64,000 nucleotides of DNA from Bradyrhizobiaceae bacterium (lineage in GTDB: Bacteria > Pseudomonadota > Alphaproteobacteria > Rhizobiales > Xanthobacteraceae): assembly GCA_003963145.1 (NCBI GenBank), contig RXJJ01000017.1:26380-90379 (forward strand), read 5' to 3'. This document shows, piece by piece, positions 52,345 through 61,050 of this stretch; positions within the stretch are counted from its first letter, which is position 1, and each line of letters begins with the position of its first letter. The translations under genes and the position numbers were made by a program. The notes under the pieces were generated by a model. That model ran no database searches. It saw nothing but the letters and a program-made list of their open reading frames with translations, and was not told the origin of the DNA.

Positions 52345-52509
52345 TCACGCGAACAGAGCAAGTGCAGCAATGCGATGCAGCGAAATTAAAAAATGCGAAG
52401 AAAATCGCGCGCGACAGATCGCGGCGGCAAACGCCCATTGACTCATGAAACGAAATGAAAATGTCCTGATGAATTCCGACCGGATCAGTTCGACAAAAAC
52501 CCGCTCTGT

Positions 52510-53547
52510 TTACGATGCCACCGGCCCTGAAGCCTTTTTCCACGCATCGATGCCGCCTGCCATGTGGCGGGCAGAGGAAAGACCCGCATCCTGGGCGGCC
52601 TGAACTGCCATCGCCGAACGCTCGCCGAAAGCGCAATAAAACACCAGCTGTTTACTGGACGATCGCGCCAATTCGCGGAGCATACCGCCGGCGCCAATAT
52701 TCTCTTGCAGGGTCTGGTAGGGAACATGCAAGGAACCAGGAATAACACCATGACGCTCGCGCTCGGATGTCTCACGCAGATCGATCAGCGCTGTCTGCGG
52801 TTCGCCAATAAGAGCGAGCATCTGTTGCGCCGAAAGCGCCCATCCGCGCCGCGCAATCTCTTCCTGATGCATCCCGACATGCATGTTGGCCGGCACGGCC
52901 ACATCCATCATTTTCGGATTCGGCAATTTCAGATTATTCATCAGCTCGACATATTCGTCGATCGATTTGACCTGCAGACGCGGGTTATACGTCCGCTCTT
53001 CACCGATGGTCGAAACAGTCTCACCTTTGTAATCATGCGCGGGATAGACCAGCGTTGAATCCGGCAGTTTCAAAAGCCGGTTGAAAATCGAATCATAGGC
53101 CGCGCGCGGATCGCCGTTCTGGAAATCGGTCCGGCCCGTGCCCCGGATTAGCAGCGTGTCGCCCGTGAATACGCGGTCCCCCATGATGAAGCTGTAGGAA
53201 TCGTCGGTGTGCCCCGGCGTATAGGCCACATCAAGCACCAGCCCTTCGATGGTGAGCTTTTCACCGTCCGCGAGCCGCATCGAAACAACATCCGCCTTGG
53301 TTCGCTCGCCCATCACGGTGATGCAATGGGTCTTGTCCCGCAGCGCGCCCAGACCGGTGATATGGTCCGCATGCATATGGGTGTCGATCGCCTTGACCAG
53401 CTTCAGATCAAGTTCCTTAACGAGCTGAAGATAGCGGTCGACTTTTTCCAGCACTGGATCGATGATCAGGGCCTCGCCGCCGCGGCGGCTGGCGAGCAGG
53501 TAGGAATAGGTACTGGACGTCTGATCGAACAGCTGGCGGAAGATCAT
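52510..53547 (-). CDS. persulfide dioxygenase-rhodanese fusion (MBL-fold plus rhodanese)
   Basis: A 345-residue two-domain protein. Residues about 1-225 form an ETHE1-type metallo-beta-lactamase domain with the iron site His57-x-His59-x-Asp61-His62 (THMHADH) and later HTDDSY and PAHDYKGE. Residues about 245-345 form a rhodanese domain with active-site Cys305 (FYCAFGERSA). Such fusions oxidise glutathione persulfide to sulfite and exchange sulfur with thiosulfate, in the cytoplasm. A GGGAGAGGG ribosome site precedes the start. It lies between sorAB and the acyl-CoA dehydrogenase operon, all on the minus strand, and would feed sulfite to the sulfite-handling genes. Confidence 0.9.
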   Translation of the reverse strand: MIFRQLFDQTSSTYSYLLASRRGGEALIIDPVLEKVDRYLQLVKELDLKLVKAIDTHMHADHITGLGALRDKTHCITVMGERTKADVVSMRLADGEKLTIEGLVLDVAYTPGHTDDSYSFIMGDRVFTGDTLLIRGTGRTDFQNGDPRAAYDSIFNRLLKLPDSTLVYPAHDYKGETVSTIGEERTYNPRLQVKSIDEYVELMNNLKLPNPKMMDVAVPANMHVGMHQEEIARRGWALSAQQMLALIGEPQTALIDLRETSERERHGVIPGSLHVPYQTLQENIGAGGMLRELARSSSKQLVFYCAFGERSAMAVQAAQDAGLSSARHMAGGIDAWKKASGPVAS

Positions 53548-53620
53548 TGCCCTCTCCCGGCGAAACAGAGCATAAATCTACTCTTTCACCGGGGGTTCTG
53601 ACAACGGCATTAACTGCTGG

Positions 53621-54763
53621 TCAGGACGCGGTCAGTTCGCGTGCAATCAAAAGCCGCTGAACCTCACTGGTGCCTTCGACGATCTGCAGAACTTTTGCTT
53701 CGCCAAGCAGGCCCGAAACCTCATATTCCTCGAACATCCCGTAGCCGCCGTGAACCTGCACGGCCGTGTCGGCGACGCGGCCAGCCAACTCGCTGGCGAA
53801 CAGCTTCGCCATCGAGGATTCGGTGCGGAACGGCTTGCCGGCATCGGCAAGACAGGCCGCGTTGCGGATCATCAATTCGGCGGCATGAATCTGAGTCATG
53901 GCGTCGGCGAGCGGAAAGGTCAGGCCCTGATTGTCGAAGATCGGGCGGCCGCCGACTGTACGGCCGCGCCCGTAGTCCCGTGCCAGGTTGAACGCCTTGC
54001 GCGACAAACCGAGCGCTGCGGCGGCGACGAGGATACGCCCGAGGCTGAGGGTCGTGAGAATTTGTTTCAGGCCATCCCCAAGTTCGCCAACAAGAAAGCG
54101 TTTCGGAATGCGGCAATCCTCGAAGAACAATTCGACCGAAGGTGCGATCCGCCAGCCGGTCTTGTGGCCGGCCTTGCCGACGCGGAAGCCCTCGGTTCCG
54201 ACTGGAACAACGAAAGTGGAAAGTCCTTTCGGCCCCTTGTCCGGATCGGTAACCGCAACGACGGTCGAAAGACCGTGCAGTGGCGTTCCGGCGTTGGTCG
54301 AAAACACCTTCGATCCGTTCAGCACCCAGCAATTGCCGTCGTCGACCGCGCGAGTCTTGATGCTGGCGACATCGGAGCCGCCATGAGGCTCCGTTACGCC
54401 GAAGGAAGCAATCATCTCGCCCCGGCATAGCGGCGCGAGCCATTCCCGCTTCAATTCCGGCGAACCGTAACGGGAAATCACCGTCATCGGCGCGCTGTTG
54501 CACAGATAGATCGCCGCAAAGCCGGGCTCGATCACGCTCAAGGATTCTGCGACAATGGCACTGCCACGCGCACCAAGACCGCCGCCGTCGTACTCCGGCT
54601 CGTAGGCCGTGCCCATGAAACCGAGCGCGCTGAACTGCGCGACCAGCTTTTCCGGAAATTGATGGGCATCGACAAACGGTTTGATCTGAGGGCGGAGCTC
54701 GCCCTCGGCAAAGGATTCGACGCCTTCTTTCAGGGCGCGTTCGTCATCGTTGAGAGTCAGCAT
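53621..54763 (-). CDS. acyl-CoA dehydrogenase
   Basis: A 380-residue flavoprotein forming the alpha,beta double bond of an acyl-CoA. SFGVTEPHGGSDVASIKTRA (about 120-140) and the C-terminal QVHGGYGMFEEYEVSGLLGEAK are family signatures. The catalytic base is Glu363 in IVEGTSEVQR, the medium/short-chain position, so this is a true dehydrogenase and not a base-less desulfinase. The ATG at 54763 has GGAGGA upstream; the longer frame overlaps the binding-protein gene. Last gene of an operon with flavoprotein, enoyl-CoA hydratase, CoA-transferase and binding-protein genes. Electrons would go to ETF. Confidence 0.92.
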   Translation of the reverse strand: MLTLNDDERALKEGVESFAEGELRPQIKPFVDAHQFPEKLVAQFSALGFMGTAYEPEYDGGGLGARGSAIVAESLSVIEPGFAAIYLCNSAPMTVISRYGSPELKREWLAPLCRGEMIASFGVTEPHGGSDVASIKTRAVDDGNCWVLNGSKVFSTNAGTPLHGLSTVVAVTDPDKGPKGLSTFVVPVGTEGFRVGKAGHKTGWRIAPSVELFFEDCRIPKRFLVGELGDGLKQILTTLSLGRILVAAAALGLSRKAFNLARDYGRGRTVGGRPIFDNQGLTFPLADAMTQIHAAELMIRNAACLADAGKPFRTESSMAKLFASELAGRVADTAVQVHGGYGMFEEYEVSGLLGEAKVLQIVEGTSEVQRLLIARELTAS

Positions 54764-54789
54764 CGAGTCCTCCACTTCGCAGGCCGCGC

Positions 54790-56004
54790 TTATTGCGTGC
54801 TGGTCCAGAGCGTACAGCGGGATTCCGCCTTGGTGGTCGCAGCCTCTTCGCCGGGAATGACCTTGATCAGCTTGAAGTAATCCCACGGATATTTGGATTC
54901 CTGCGGGGTCTTCACCTGCATCAGATACATGTCGTGGATCATGCGGCCGTCGGGACGCACGTAACCGTCCTTGGCGAACAGGTCGTTTATCTTGGTCTTC
55001 TTGATCTCGGCCATGACCTTCTCGCCGTCATCAGTGCCAACCGCTTTCACCGCATTGAGGTAGGTCGTCACGGCGGAATAATCGGCGGCCTGAAGCAGCG
55101 TCGGCATCTTGTTCATCTTGGCAAAGAAGCGTTTGGCCCATGGGCGCGTCTGATCGTTCATGTCCCAGTACCAGCCGTCGGTCATATAGAGACCCTTGGC
55201 GGTATCGAGACCGAGTGCATGCACGTCGGTGAGATACATGTTCATTGCCACAAGGCGCATCGATTTATCGATACCAAATTCATGTGCCGCCTTGATCGAA
55301 TTGATCGTATCGGCGCCCGCGTTGGCCAGAGCCAGCACGTCCGCGCCGGATGACTGTGCCTGCAGCAGGAAGGACGAGAAGTCCGACGCGTTCAAGGGAT
55401 GGCGCACCGAGCCAAGCACCGTGCCGCCCTTGGCGGTCACGACTTCACGGGTATCCTTCTCGATCGAAGCACCGAACACATAGTCGGCGGTCACGAAGAA
55501 CCACTTCTTACCGCCATCGGCGACGATAGCCGAACCGATACCTTTCGACAGCGACACGGTGTCGTAAGCGTAATGCACGATAAACGGCGAGCACTCCTCA
55601 TTCGTCAGGCGCGACGACGTCGAGCCGATCGAGAAGATCGGCTTCTTGCGATCGCTGGCAATCTTCGCCACCGCCAGACCGACCGATGAATTCGGCCCGA
55701 CCAGGATCATGTCCACACCATCCTGGTCAATCCATTCGCGCGCCCTCGCCGCGCCGATGTCGGCCTTGTTCTGATGGTCGGCGACCACGAACTCGATTTT
55801 CTTGCCGTTGACCGTTCCGCCGTAATCGGCGATCGACATGCGGATCGCCTCGGCGCCGCCTGGGCCGTCCGGATCGGCATACATGCCCGACATGTCGGTG
55901 ATGAGCCCGATCTTGACCGTATCGTTAGTCATCTGCGCGTAGGATGCGCCTGGCAGACCCGCGCACAAAAGCGCAACGCCCAACGCTATTTTCTTGAATG
56001 ACAT
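54790..56004 (-). CDS. branched-chain amino acid-type ABC transporter binding protein
   Basis: A 404-residue periplasmic-binding protein of the LivJ class (Peripla_BP_6). Signal peptide about 1-23 (KKIALGVALLCAGLPGASYAQ); mature start VKIGLITDMSGMYADPDGPGG. The start at 56004 has AGGAGG in ideal position. The matching permease and ATPase genes (livH, M, G, F) are 5 kb away beyond the GntR gene, so the receptor travels with the catabolic enzymes. In alphaproteobacteria such receptors often bind aromatic or aliphatic acids rather than amino acids; the ligand is presumably the acid activated by the adjacent CoA-transferase. Confidence 0.9.
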   Translation of the reverse strand: MSFKKIALGVALLCAGLPGASYAQMTNDTVKIGLITDMSGMYADPDGPGGAEAIRMSIADYGGTVNGKKIEFVVADHQNKADIGAARAREWIDQDGVDMILVGPNSSVGLAVAKIASDRKKPIFSIGSTSSRLTNEECSPFIVHYAYDTVSLSKGIGSAIVADGGKKWFFVTADYVFGASIEKDTREVVTAKGGTVLGSVRHPLNASDFSSFLLQAQSSGADVLALANAGADTINSIKAAHEFGIDKSMRLVAMNMYLTDVHALGLDTAKGLYMTDGWYWDMNDQTRPWAKRFFAKMNKMPTLLQAADYSAVTTYLNAVKAVGTDDGEKVMAEIKKTKINDLFAKDGYVRPDGRMIHDMYLMQVKTPQESKYPWDYFKLIKVIPGEEAATTKAESRCTLWTSTQ

Positions 56005-56088
56005 GTGATCCTCCTGGTTTCCTGACACGTTGACCGCTTCGTGGCGGCTTTGTTCTTGATCCGATTAAGTGAGGCGATGTTCCCTGCT

Positions 56089-57681
56089 TCAGCTCGCCGC
56101 CCTCATGTTTTCGTTTTGCGAAAATAGCGCTGAATCCATTTCCCGAAGCGCGGAGCGATCGACAATCGGAGCAAAATCCATTTGCCCAAGCACATCGCGC
56201 TCAAGGTCGATGCCCGGCGCGATTTCGATCAATGTGAGACCCTCGGGCCGGAATTCGAATACCGCGCGTTCGGTGACGACCAGCGCGTGCTGCCCGCGCT
56301 TGCGCACACCGTCCGCCACCGAATAGGTGATGCTTTCGACCTGCTTGCAGAATTTCTTCACCCGGCCTTCCTGCTTGATCGCAAGCCGGCCACCATCGAA
56401 GGACGTGACAAGACCGTTGGTGGTGAAGGTGCCGGTGAAAACCAGACGTCTGGCGTTTTCCGCGATGTCCGTGAAGCCGCCCGCGCCCGGATTGGCGGCA
56501 CCGAACTTGCTGACATTGACGCAGCCATTGCCATCGAACTGCGCGAAAGCAAGCGCGGCGAATTTGCACAGCCCGCCGTCGATGGCATCGAACTGATAAA
56601 GTCCATCGAGAATGGAGTCCGGGTTGATGTTGGCCGAGAACTGCCAGCCCGACATGACGATGCCACCGTATGAGCCGTGCTCGGTGGTGAACCAGTAGTC
56701 GTCTAGACCACCATCGTCGAACAGCCCCTGCTCCGCCATCACCAGCGGCACGTCCGCTGCAGCGCCGAATCCAAAAATCGATAATTCACGCTTGCGAACT
56801 TCACGCGCCGCGCGGAGCGCAATCACCTTGTCCGCGCTCATTTCCGGACGCGGCAGATTCGACAGCGGAAGCCGTTTGCCGCTGAAAAAGGCAGGCTCGT
56901 AAGCCAGTTCGCTTCCCATCATCATTTTTTCATCGAGCACGACGGCATCGACGAACATGCCGGGAATCTTGACCTGCGAGGCGGGACGCTCGTCCGAAGA
57001 AACAAGACGGCGCACCTGTGCGATCACGCGACCGCCGCTTGCCTTGGTGGCAAGGGCAAGGCCGATATTGCTTGAAACCAGCGGCTCGTCCTCGAACGAA
57101 AGATTGCCGCGCTCGTCGGCGCTGGACGCACGGATGATCGCAACGTCAATCGGCCAGGTCGGATAATAGAGAAATGTCTCGCCATCGATCTGGATACGGC
57201 GAACCAGATCCTCTGTCGCCTTTGCCGTAAACTTTCCACCACCGCAGTCCGGATCGACATAGGTGCCCAGCCCCACGCGGGTGATGTATCCGGGGCTCTT
57301 GCGAGCAACCTCGCGGAGCCAATGCATCGAGGCGCCGATCGGCCATGAATAGGCTTCGATGGCATTTTCACGAACGAGACGCATCAGTTCCGGGCGCTTG
57401 CCGGTCTTGGGATCGACGGGGTTGATGTAGGAACCGGAAACAATGCGCTTCATCAGTCCGGCTTGCGCAACGTGATCCATGCCCTTGATCGCCTGCGCAT
57501 CACCGGTACCAACCGGAAAATAGAAGGTTAGATTTCGCGGTGCGCCGGTGTCGCGAAAACGGTTGCCCAGGGCACACAGCACCGCGTCCGGAGTGATCCA
57601 TCCGATCACACCGACGGATGCCACTGTTTGACCGTCCTTGATCGACGCAACGGCCGTTTCCGCATCAACGACTTTGCTCAT
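56089..57681 (-). CDS. acyl-CoA:carboxylate CoA-transferase (family I, YdiF/PCT-like)
   Basis: A 530-residue single-chain family I CoA-transferase, the length of propionate CoA-transferase and YdiF. The N-terminal half (VDAETAVASIKDGQTVASVGVIGWITPDAV) and the C-terminal half are the fused A and B domains; the catalytic glutamate is Glu334 in TTEHGSYGG. It would transfer CoA from acetyl- or succinyl-CoA to the imported acid. The ATG at 57681 overlaps the stop of the enoyl-CoA hydratase gene (ATGA), so a longer frame was rejected. The acceptor acid is unknown. Confidence 0.88.
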   Translation of the reverse strand: MSKVVDAETAVASIKDGQTVASVGVIGWITPDAVLCALGNRFRDTGAPRNLTFYFPVGTGDAQAIKGMDHVAQAGLMKRIVSGSYINPVDPKTGKRPELMRLVRENAIEAYSWPIGASMHWLREVARKSPGYITRVGLGTYVDPDCGGGKFTAKATEDLVRRIQIDGETFLYYPTWPIDVAIIRASSADERGNLSFEDEPLVSSNIGLALATKASGGRVIAQVRRLVSSDERPASQVKIPGMFVDAVVLDEKMMMGSELAYEPAFFSGKRLPLSNLPRPEMSADKVIALRAAREVRKRELSIFGFGAAADVPLVMAEQGLFDDGGLDDYWFTTEHGSYGGIVMSGWQFSANINPDSILDGLYQFDAIDGGLCKFAALAFAQFDGNGCVNVSKFGAANPGAGGFTDIAENARRLVFTGTFTTNGLVTSFDGGRLAIKQEGRVKKFCKQVESITYSVADGVRKRGQHALVVTERAVFEFRPEGLTLIEIAPGIDLERDVLGQMDFAPIVDRSALREMDSALFSQNENMRAAS

Positions 57682-58421
57682 GCCTTCACCGTAAAACGTG
57701 CGAGAGTGGATTTTGCAGCGGCGCTCTCGCAATCCTGCGCGAACAGGCGCGAGGCAACATCGTCGAGACGCTCATCCTCGCTCGCCGCAAAAGGTTCATA
57801 GAATTGTTTGACGGACTTCACTGCCTCCGGCGGTAGCTTCGCGAGCTTCGACGCCAGCACAAGCGCCGTTGCCAGCGCTTCGCCTGGAGCAGCGAGCGCA
57901 TCCGCAACCCCCAGACGATGGGCATCGTTGCCGTCGATCGGCTCGGCGCCCCAAGTCAGCGCTCGTGCCTTTACCGGACCGACACGCGCCAATAATGCAC
58001 CCAATCCCCAAGGCGGGATCCAGCCATTGAGAACTTCCGGAAGATGCCATCGCGCATTCGCAGCGGTAACGACCAGATCGCACGATACCGCCAGAATAAA
58101 GCCGCCGCCCAGGGCGTAACCTTCCACTGCGGCGATGACTGGCTTTGTCAGATGCGCGATGCCACGCGCAACGGATGCTGTCTCGGCCTCATGCGCGCAC
58201 AGGCCCGCGATATCAAGACCGCCAAGTTCCTTCAGATCGCTTCCCGCACAGAAGGCCGGAGCAACGCCTGTCAATACGATAACGCGAATGGACGAATCTT
58301 TGTCCGCGTCGGATAGCGCGGAACGCAGCAGCCCCATGCCTTCGGTACACAACGCGTTGCGCCGATCTGGCCTGTTCAGGCTCAGCGTGAGAACATCATT
58401 GCTTTTAGCGATATCGAGCAT
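57678..58421 (-). CDS. enoyl-CoA hydratase/isomerase family protein
   Basis: A 247-residue crotonase. Oxyanion-hole segments are AFCAGSDLKELG (about 56-67) and EGYALGGGFILAVSCDLV (about 100-117); the second acidic residue lies in HLPEVLNGWIPPWG. In this motif the usual E of GGGxELAL is replaced by FILA, so simple hydratase chemistry is not certain and isomerase or hydrolase action is possible. It follows the flavoprotein gene by 9 bases and overlaps the CoA-transferase start by 4. Confidence 0.85.
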   Translation of the reverse strand: MLDIAKSNDVLTLSLNRPDRRNALCTEGMGLLRSALSDADKDSSIRVIVLTGVAPAFCAGSDLKELGGLDIAGLCAHEAETASVARGIAHLTKPVIAAVEGYALGGGFILAVSCDLVVTAANARWHLPEVLNGWIPPWGLGALLARVGPVKARALTWGAEPIDGNDAHRLGVADALAAPGEALATALVLASKLAKLPPEAVKSVKQFYEPFAASEDERLDDVASRLFAQDCESAAAKSTLARFTVKA

Positions 58422-58430
58422 GAATCAACC

Positions 58431-59756
58431 CTAGTCGAGGCGAGCGCCGTCGCCATTGAGCACCGCGCGAATGTCGCGGCCCTGAATTTTCCGGGGCGAG
58501 ATTTTTTCTTTCACGGCAATTGCGGCGGCGTGGCCGATGGCATGCCCGTAAGAGAAACACTGAGCGGTCACGCGGGCCGAAGCGACGGCCTCGTGCTGGG
58601 CGGAAAGGCAACGGCCAGCCGCCAGTAATCCCTCACCGCGCTCGGGGACGAAACAGCCGAACGGCACCTCATAATAATCGTCGAGCAGCCATTCCACACG
58701 CGGCTTCGCGCCTGCGTGCAATTCGATGGGCCATGGCGACCGGGCGATGCCATCCAAGGATTTGATACCTTTGACGACGTCGTCGTTCATCAGCGTATGC
58801 ACGCCCCCGATCTGACGGGTCTGGCGAACACCAACCTGCACGCCGGTGTCATTGACGAAGGAGTTTTCGCAGCCGACGAGATTGTCCCGGAAAAAGCGGG
58901 CGTACTCGCGGACCTGCTTGCGGCCTTCCAGTTCTGCGTCGCTGAAATCCTTCCAGTACAGCGTATTCAGTTCGCGCCCGTCTGGCCCGATCACGCGCGT
59001 GCAGTTGCAAAGCAATTCGCCGGGCCGTGTCGTCAGGAAGAGCCAGATTTTCGCACGCGGCAGATCGTAGGTTTTGTCGCGCTGTGCCGCCAGGATTATC
59101 TCGGTCACTTCCGGCGGCATGATGGTATCCATGCCGTAGGTCGCGGAAAATTTCTCGGTGTCCACGCCGAGAAGACGGAAGATCATGGTGGGATTCTGCA
59201 CCCGGCCATTGTCACCGATATTGAACGGCAATCCTGCCATCGCGACCACATCGGCATCCCCGCTCGCGTCGATCACGATGGGAGCGCGGGCATCAACAAT
59301 GCCTTCCTTGGTCCAGACCTCGAGGCCCTGAACCGTGTCTCCGTCCATATGCACGCCAAAGACGACGCCATGGAAAATGACTTGAACGCCGGCCTCGCGC
59401 ACAAAGGAGTCAGCCGCATCGCGCCAGACCAGCGGGTCATGCACACGGGTCCAGGTTTTTCCGTAGACCACAGGATCGGCAAGGCCGCCCATGGCTTCGA
59501 GGCGCTGGCAGAATTCATCGGCAAATCCGAAAACAACCTGCTTCGGGCCATTCGCGCGACGGTCAGTTGCTTCATAAAGTCCGCAAACCGTACCCGACAG
59601 CCCGGCCACAGCGCCGCCGCCGCAGAATCCGTAGCGTTCGATCAGGACGACATCGAGACCTTGCCGGGCGGCAGTAATCGCCGCCGCGACGCCGGCCGCG
59701 CCGCCGCCAACAACCAGAACATCAGCATCGAGACGCGTACGTGGGCGCCGATCCAT
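58431..59756 (-). CDS. FAD-dependent oxidoreductase (FAD_oxidored family)
   Basis: A 441-residue flavoprotein. The dinucleotide motif VVGGGAAGVAAAITAARQG starts near residue 15, followed by IERYGFCGGGAVAG; IDASGDADVVAMAG near 165-178 and the C-terminal GEGLLAAGRCLSAQHEA are typical of PF12831 proteins. This family acts on diverse organic acids and is not assigned a substrate. First gene of the CoA-dependent operon, divergent from a GntR gene, so it may carry out the first redox step or reduce an enoate. GGGAGA precedes the start. Confidence 0.85.
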   Translation of the reverse strand: MDRRPRTRLDADVLVVGGGAAGVAAAITAARQGLDVVLIERYGFCGGGAVAGLSGTVCGLYEATDRRANGPKQVVFGFADEFCQRLEAMGGLADPVVYGKTWTRVHDPLVWRDAADSFVREAGVQVIFHGVVFGVHMDGDTVQGLEVWTKEGIVDARAPIVIDASGDADVVAMAGLPFNIGDNGRVQNPTMIFRLLGVDTEKFSATYGMDTIMPPEVTEIILAAQRDKTYDLPRAKIWLFLTTRPGELLCNCTRVIGPDGRELNTLYWKDFSDAELEGRKQVREYARFFRDNLVGCENSFVNDTGVQVGVRQTRQIGGVHTLMNDDVVKGIKSLDGIARSPWPIELHAGAKPRVEWLLDDYYEVPFGCFVPERGEGLLAAGRCLSAQHEAVASARVTAQCFSYGHAIGHAAAIAVKEKISPRKIQGRDIRAVLNGDGARLD

Positions 59757-59791
59757 CCGAATCTCCCTATGTTGTTCTATCCGATAGATTG

Positions 59792-59803
59792 CCGATATAT
59801 CGG
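59792..59803. promoter_or_regulatory. candidate GntR operator, palindrome with CCGAT repeats
   Basis: CCGATATATCGG is a perfect 12-bp palindrome in the divergent region between the flavoprotein and GntR genes. Further CCGAT copies stand at 59781 and 59811, giving a cluster with roughly helical spacing. Confidence 0.55.
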
Positions 59804-59882
59804 TTGGACACCGATTTATTCTAGTGTGGGAAGAGAGTCAATGGCCAGTTGGAAGCCCCTGAAAACAATGGGATAAAGCAGG

Positions 59883-60554
59883 ATGATCGGCGAACCTCTG
59901 GAACCAGTATCCCTCGCGGAAGATGCCTATCGGCGGATCGAGGAGATGATCGTGAGCCGGGCGCTCAAGCCGGGAGCGATGATTTCCGAGAAAAAGCTGG
60001 CCGAGGAACTGCAATGCGGACGCACCCCCGTGCGTGAGGCAGTGCAGCGGCTGCGGCTTGAGGGCTATATCGATGTGCACCCGAGCCGCGGTGTGCAGGT
60101 CTCTTCCATGGACGTGTTCCGGCAGTTCGAACTGCTCGAAGTCCGCCGGCCGCTGGAGGATCTTGTCGTCAGGCTGGCCGCAGAGCGCGCCACATCGGCT
60201 GAGCGGGCCGCGATGGCAGATCTCGCAACGCGATTTTCGACCGTGGCCGTCGCAAGGGACCGGCCGGCTTATCTTGCCACCAACCGCGCCATTCATCAGG
60301 CGATCGCAAGAGCGGCACATAATGGAATCCTTGCCAACTCGATCGGGACCATCCATGGGCTGTCGCGGCGATTCTGGTACGCCCATATCGAGGACGAGGA
60401 TTTTTTCGAGGAAGCTGCGCGGCTTCATTCCAGGACAGTCAAGGCCATCGTCGCACGCGACGCCGCCGGCGCAGCCGCCTGCGCCAGCGATTTTCTCAAC
60501 TTCCTCGAAAGCCTGACGCGAAAAGCTCTCAGCGACCGTGTCGAAATGCGTTAG
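59883..60554 (+). CDS. GntR family transcriptional regulator, FCD type
   Basis: A 223-residue regulator with winged helix about 10-80 (EDAYRRIEEMIVSRALKPGAMISEKKLAEELQCGRTPVREAVQRL) and FCD domain about 90-215. The pattern RRP near residue 88, NRAIHQAIARAAHN and the later HSRTVKAI give the expected metal-binding positions. Divergent from the flavoprotein operon and convergent with the coxG-liv operon, so it likely controls at least the former. An AGCAGG site precedes the ATG. Confidence 0.9.
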   Translation: MIGEPLEPVSLAEDAYRRIEEMIVSRALKPGAMISEKKLAEELQCGRTPVREAVQRLRLEGYIDVHPSRGVQVSSMDVFRQFELLEVRRPLEDLVVRLAAERATSAERAAMADLATRFSTVAVARDRPAYLATNRAIHQAIARAAHNGILANSIGTIHGLSRRFWYAHIEDEDFFEEAARLHSRTVKAIVARDAAGAAACASDFLNFLESLTRKALSDRVEMR

Positions 60555-60578
60555 CGGCAGACCGCTTCATCCGACGAT

Positions 60579-61028
60579 TTAAGCAGGCTGACCGCAGCAG
60601 CTCGCGAATTTCGTAAAAAACTCGCCCGCAAGCTTCTTGGCGGTCGAATCAATCAGCCGCCCTCCAAGCTGCGCGATCTTTCCGCCGACCTGGGCGTCGA
60701 CATCGTAATGCAGGATAGTGACGTCCGGCGCTTCCGATTCGAGGCGAACATTGGCCCCGCCCTTGGCGAAACCGGCGACGCCTCCCGCTCCTTCTCCCAT
60801 AATGCGATAGCCATTCGGCGCATCAATATCCGATAATGTTACTTTGCCATTGAACGACGCCTTCACCGGCCCGATCTTGAGCGTGACGGTCGCAGTCATC
60901 TCGGTATCCAAGGTCTTTTCCAGCTTCTCGCATCCGGGAATGCATTGCTTGAGGATTTCCGGATCGTTCAGCGCCGCCCAAACGGCCTCTTTCGGAGCGG
61001 CGATCCGCTCGCTGCCATTCATCTGCAT
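60579..61028 (-). CDS. CoxG-like SRPBCC protein (carbon monoxide dehydrogenase subunit G family)
   Basis: A 149-residue START/SRPBCC-fold protein: MQMNGSERIAAPKEAVWAALNDPEILKQCIPGCEKLE is the family's usual opening, and GEGAGGVAGFAKGGANVRLE follows in the middle. The C-terminal membrane-anchoring helix found in CoxG is missing; the protein stops at KFASCCGQPA. CoxG recruits CO dehydrogenase to the membrane, but homologues occur with many molybdenum hydroxylases and acid-degradation operons. No hydroxylase is in view. It follows livF by 22 bases and closes the liv operon. A soluble acid- or CoA-ester-binding role is possible. Confidence 0.82.
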   Translation of the reverse strand: MQMNGSERIAAPKEAVWAALNDPEILKQCIPGCEKLEKTLDTEMTATVTLKIGPVKASFNGKVTLSDIDAPNGYRIMGEGAGGVAGFAKGGANVRLESEAPDVTILHYDVDAQVGGKIAQLGGRLIDSTAKKLAGEFFTKFASCCGQPA

Positions 61029-61050
61029 TGGTCTGTCCTTGTTTGCTGCG

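Noticed and set aside
53621..54763. Acyl-CoA dehydrogenase as a 3-sulfinopropionyl-CoA desulfinase, tempting because of the CoA-transferase and sulfite genes nearby
   Set aside because: The catalytic glutamate (Glu363 in IVEGTSEVQR) is present, whereas the known desulfinases have lost the dehydrogenase base. An ordinary dehydrogenase is the simpler reading.
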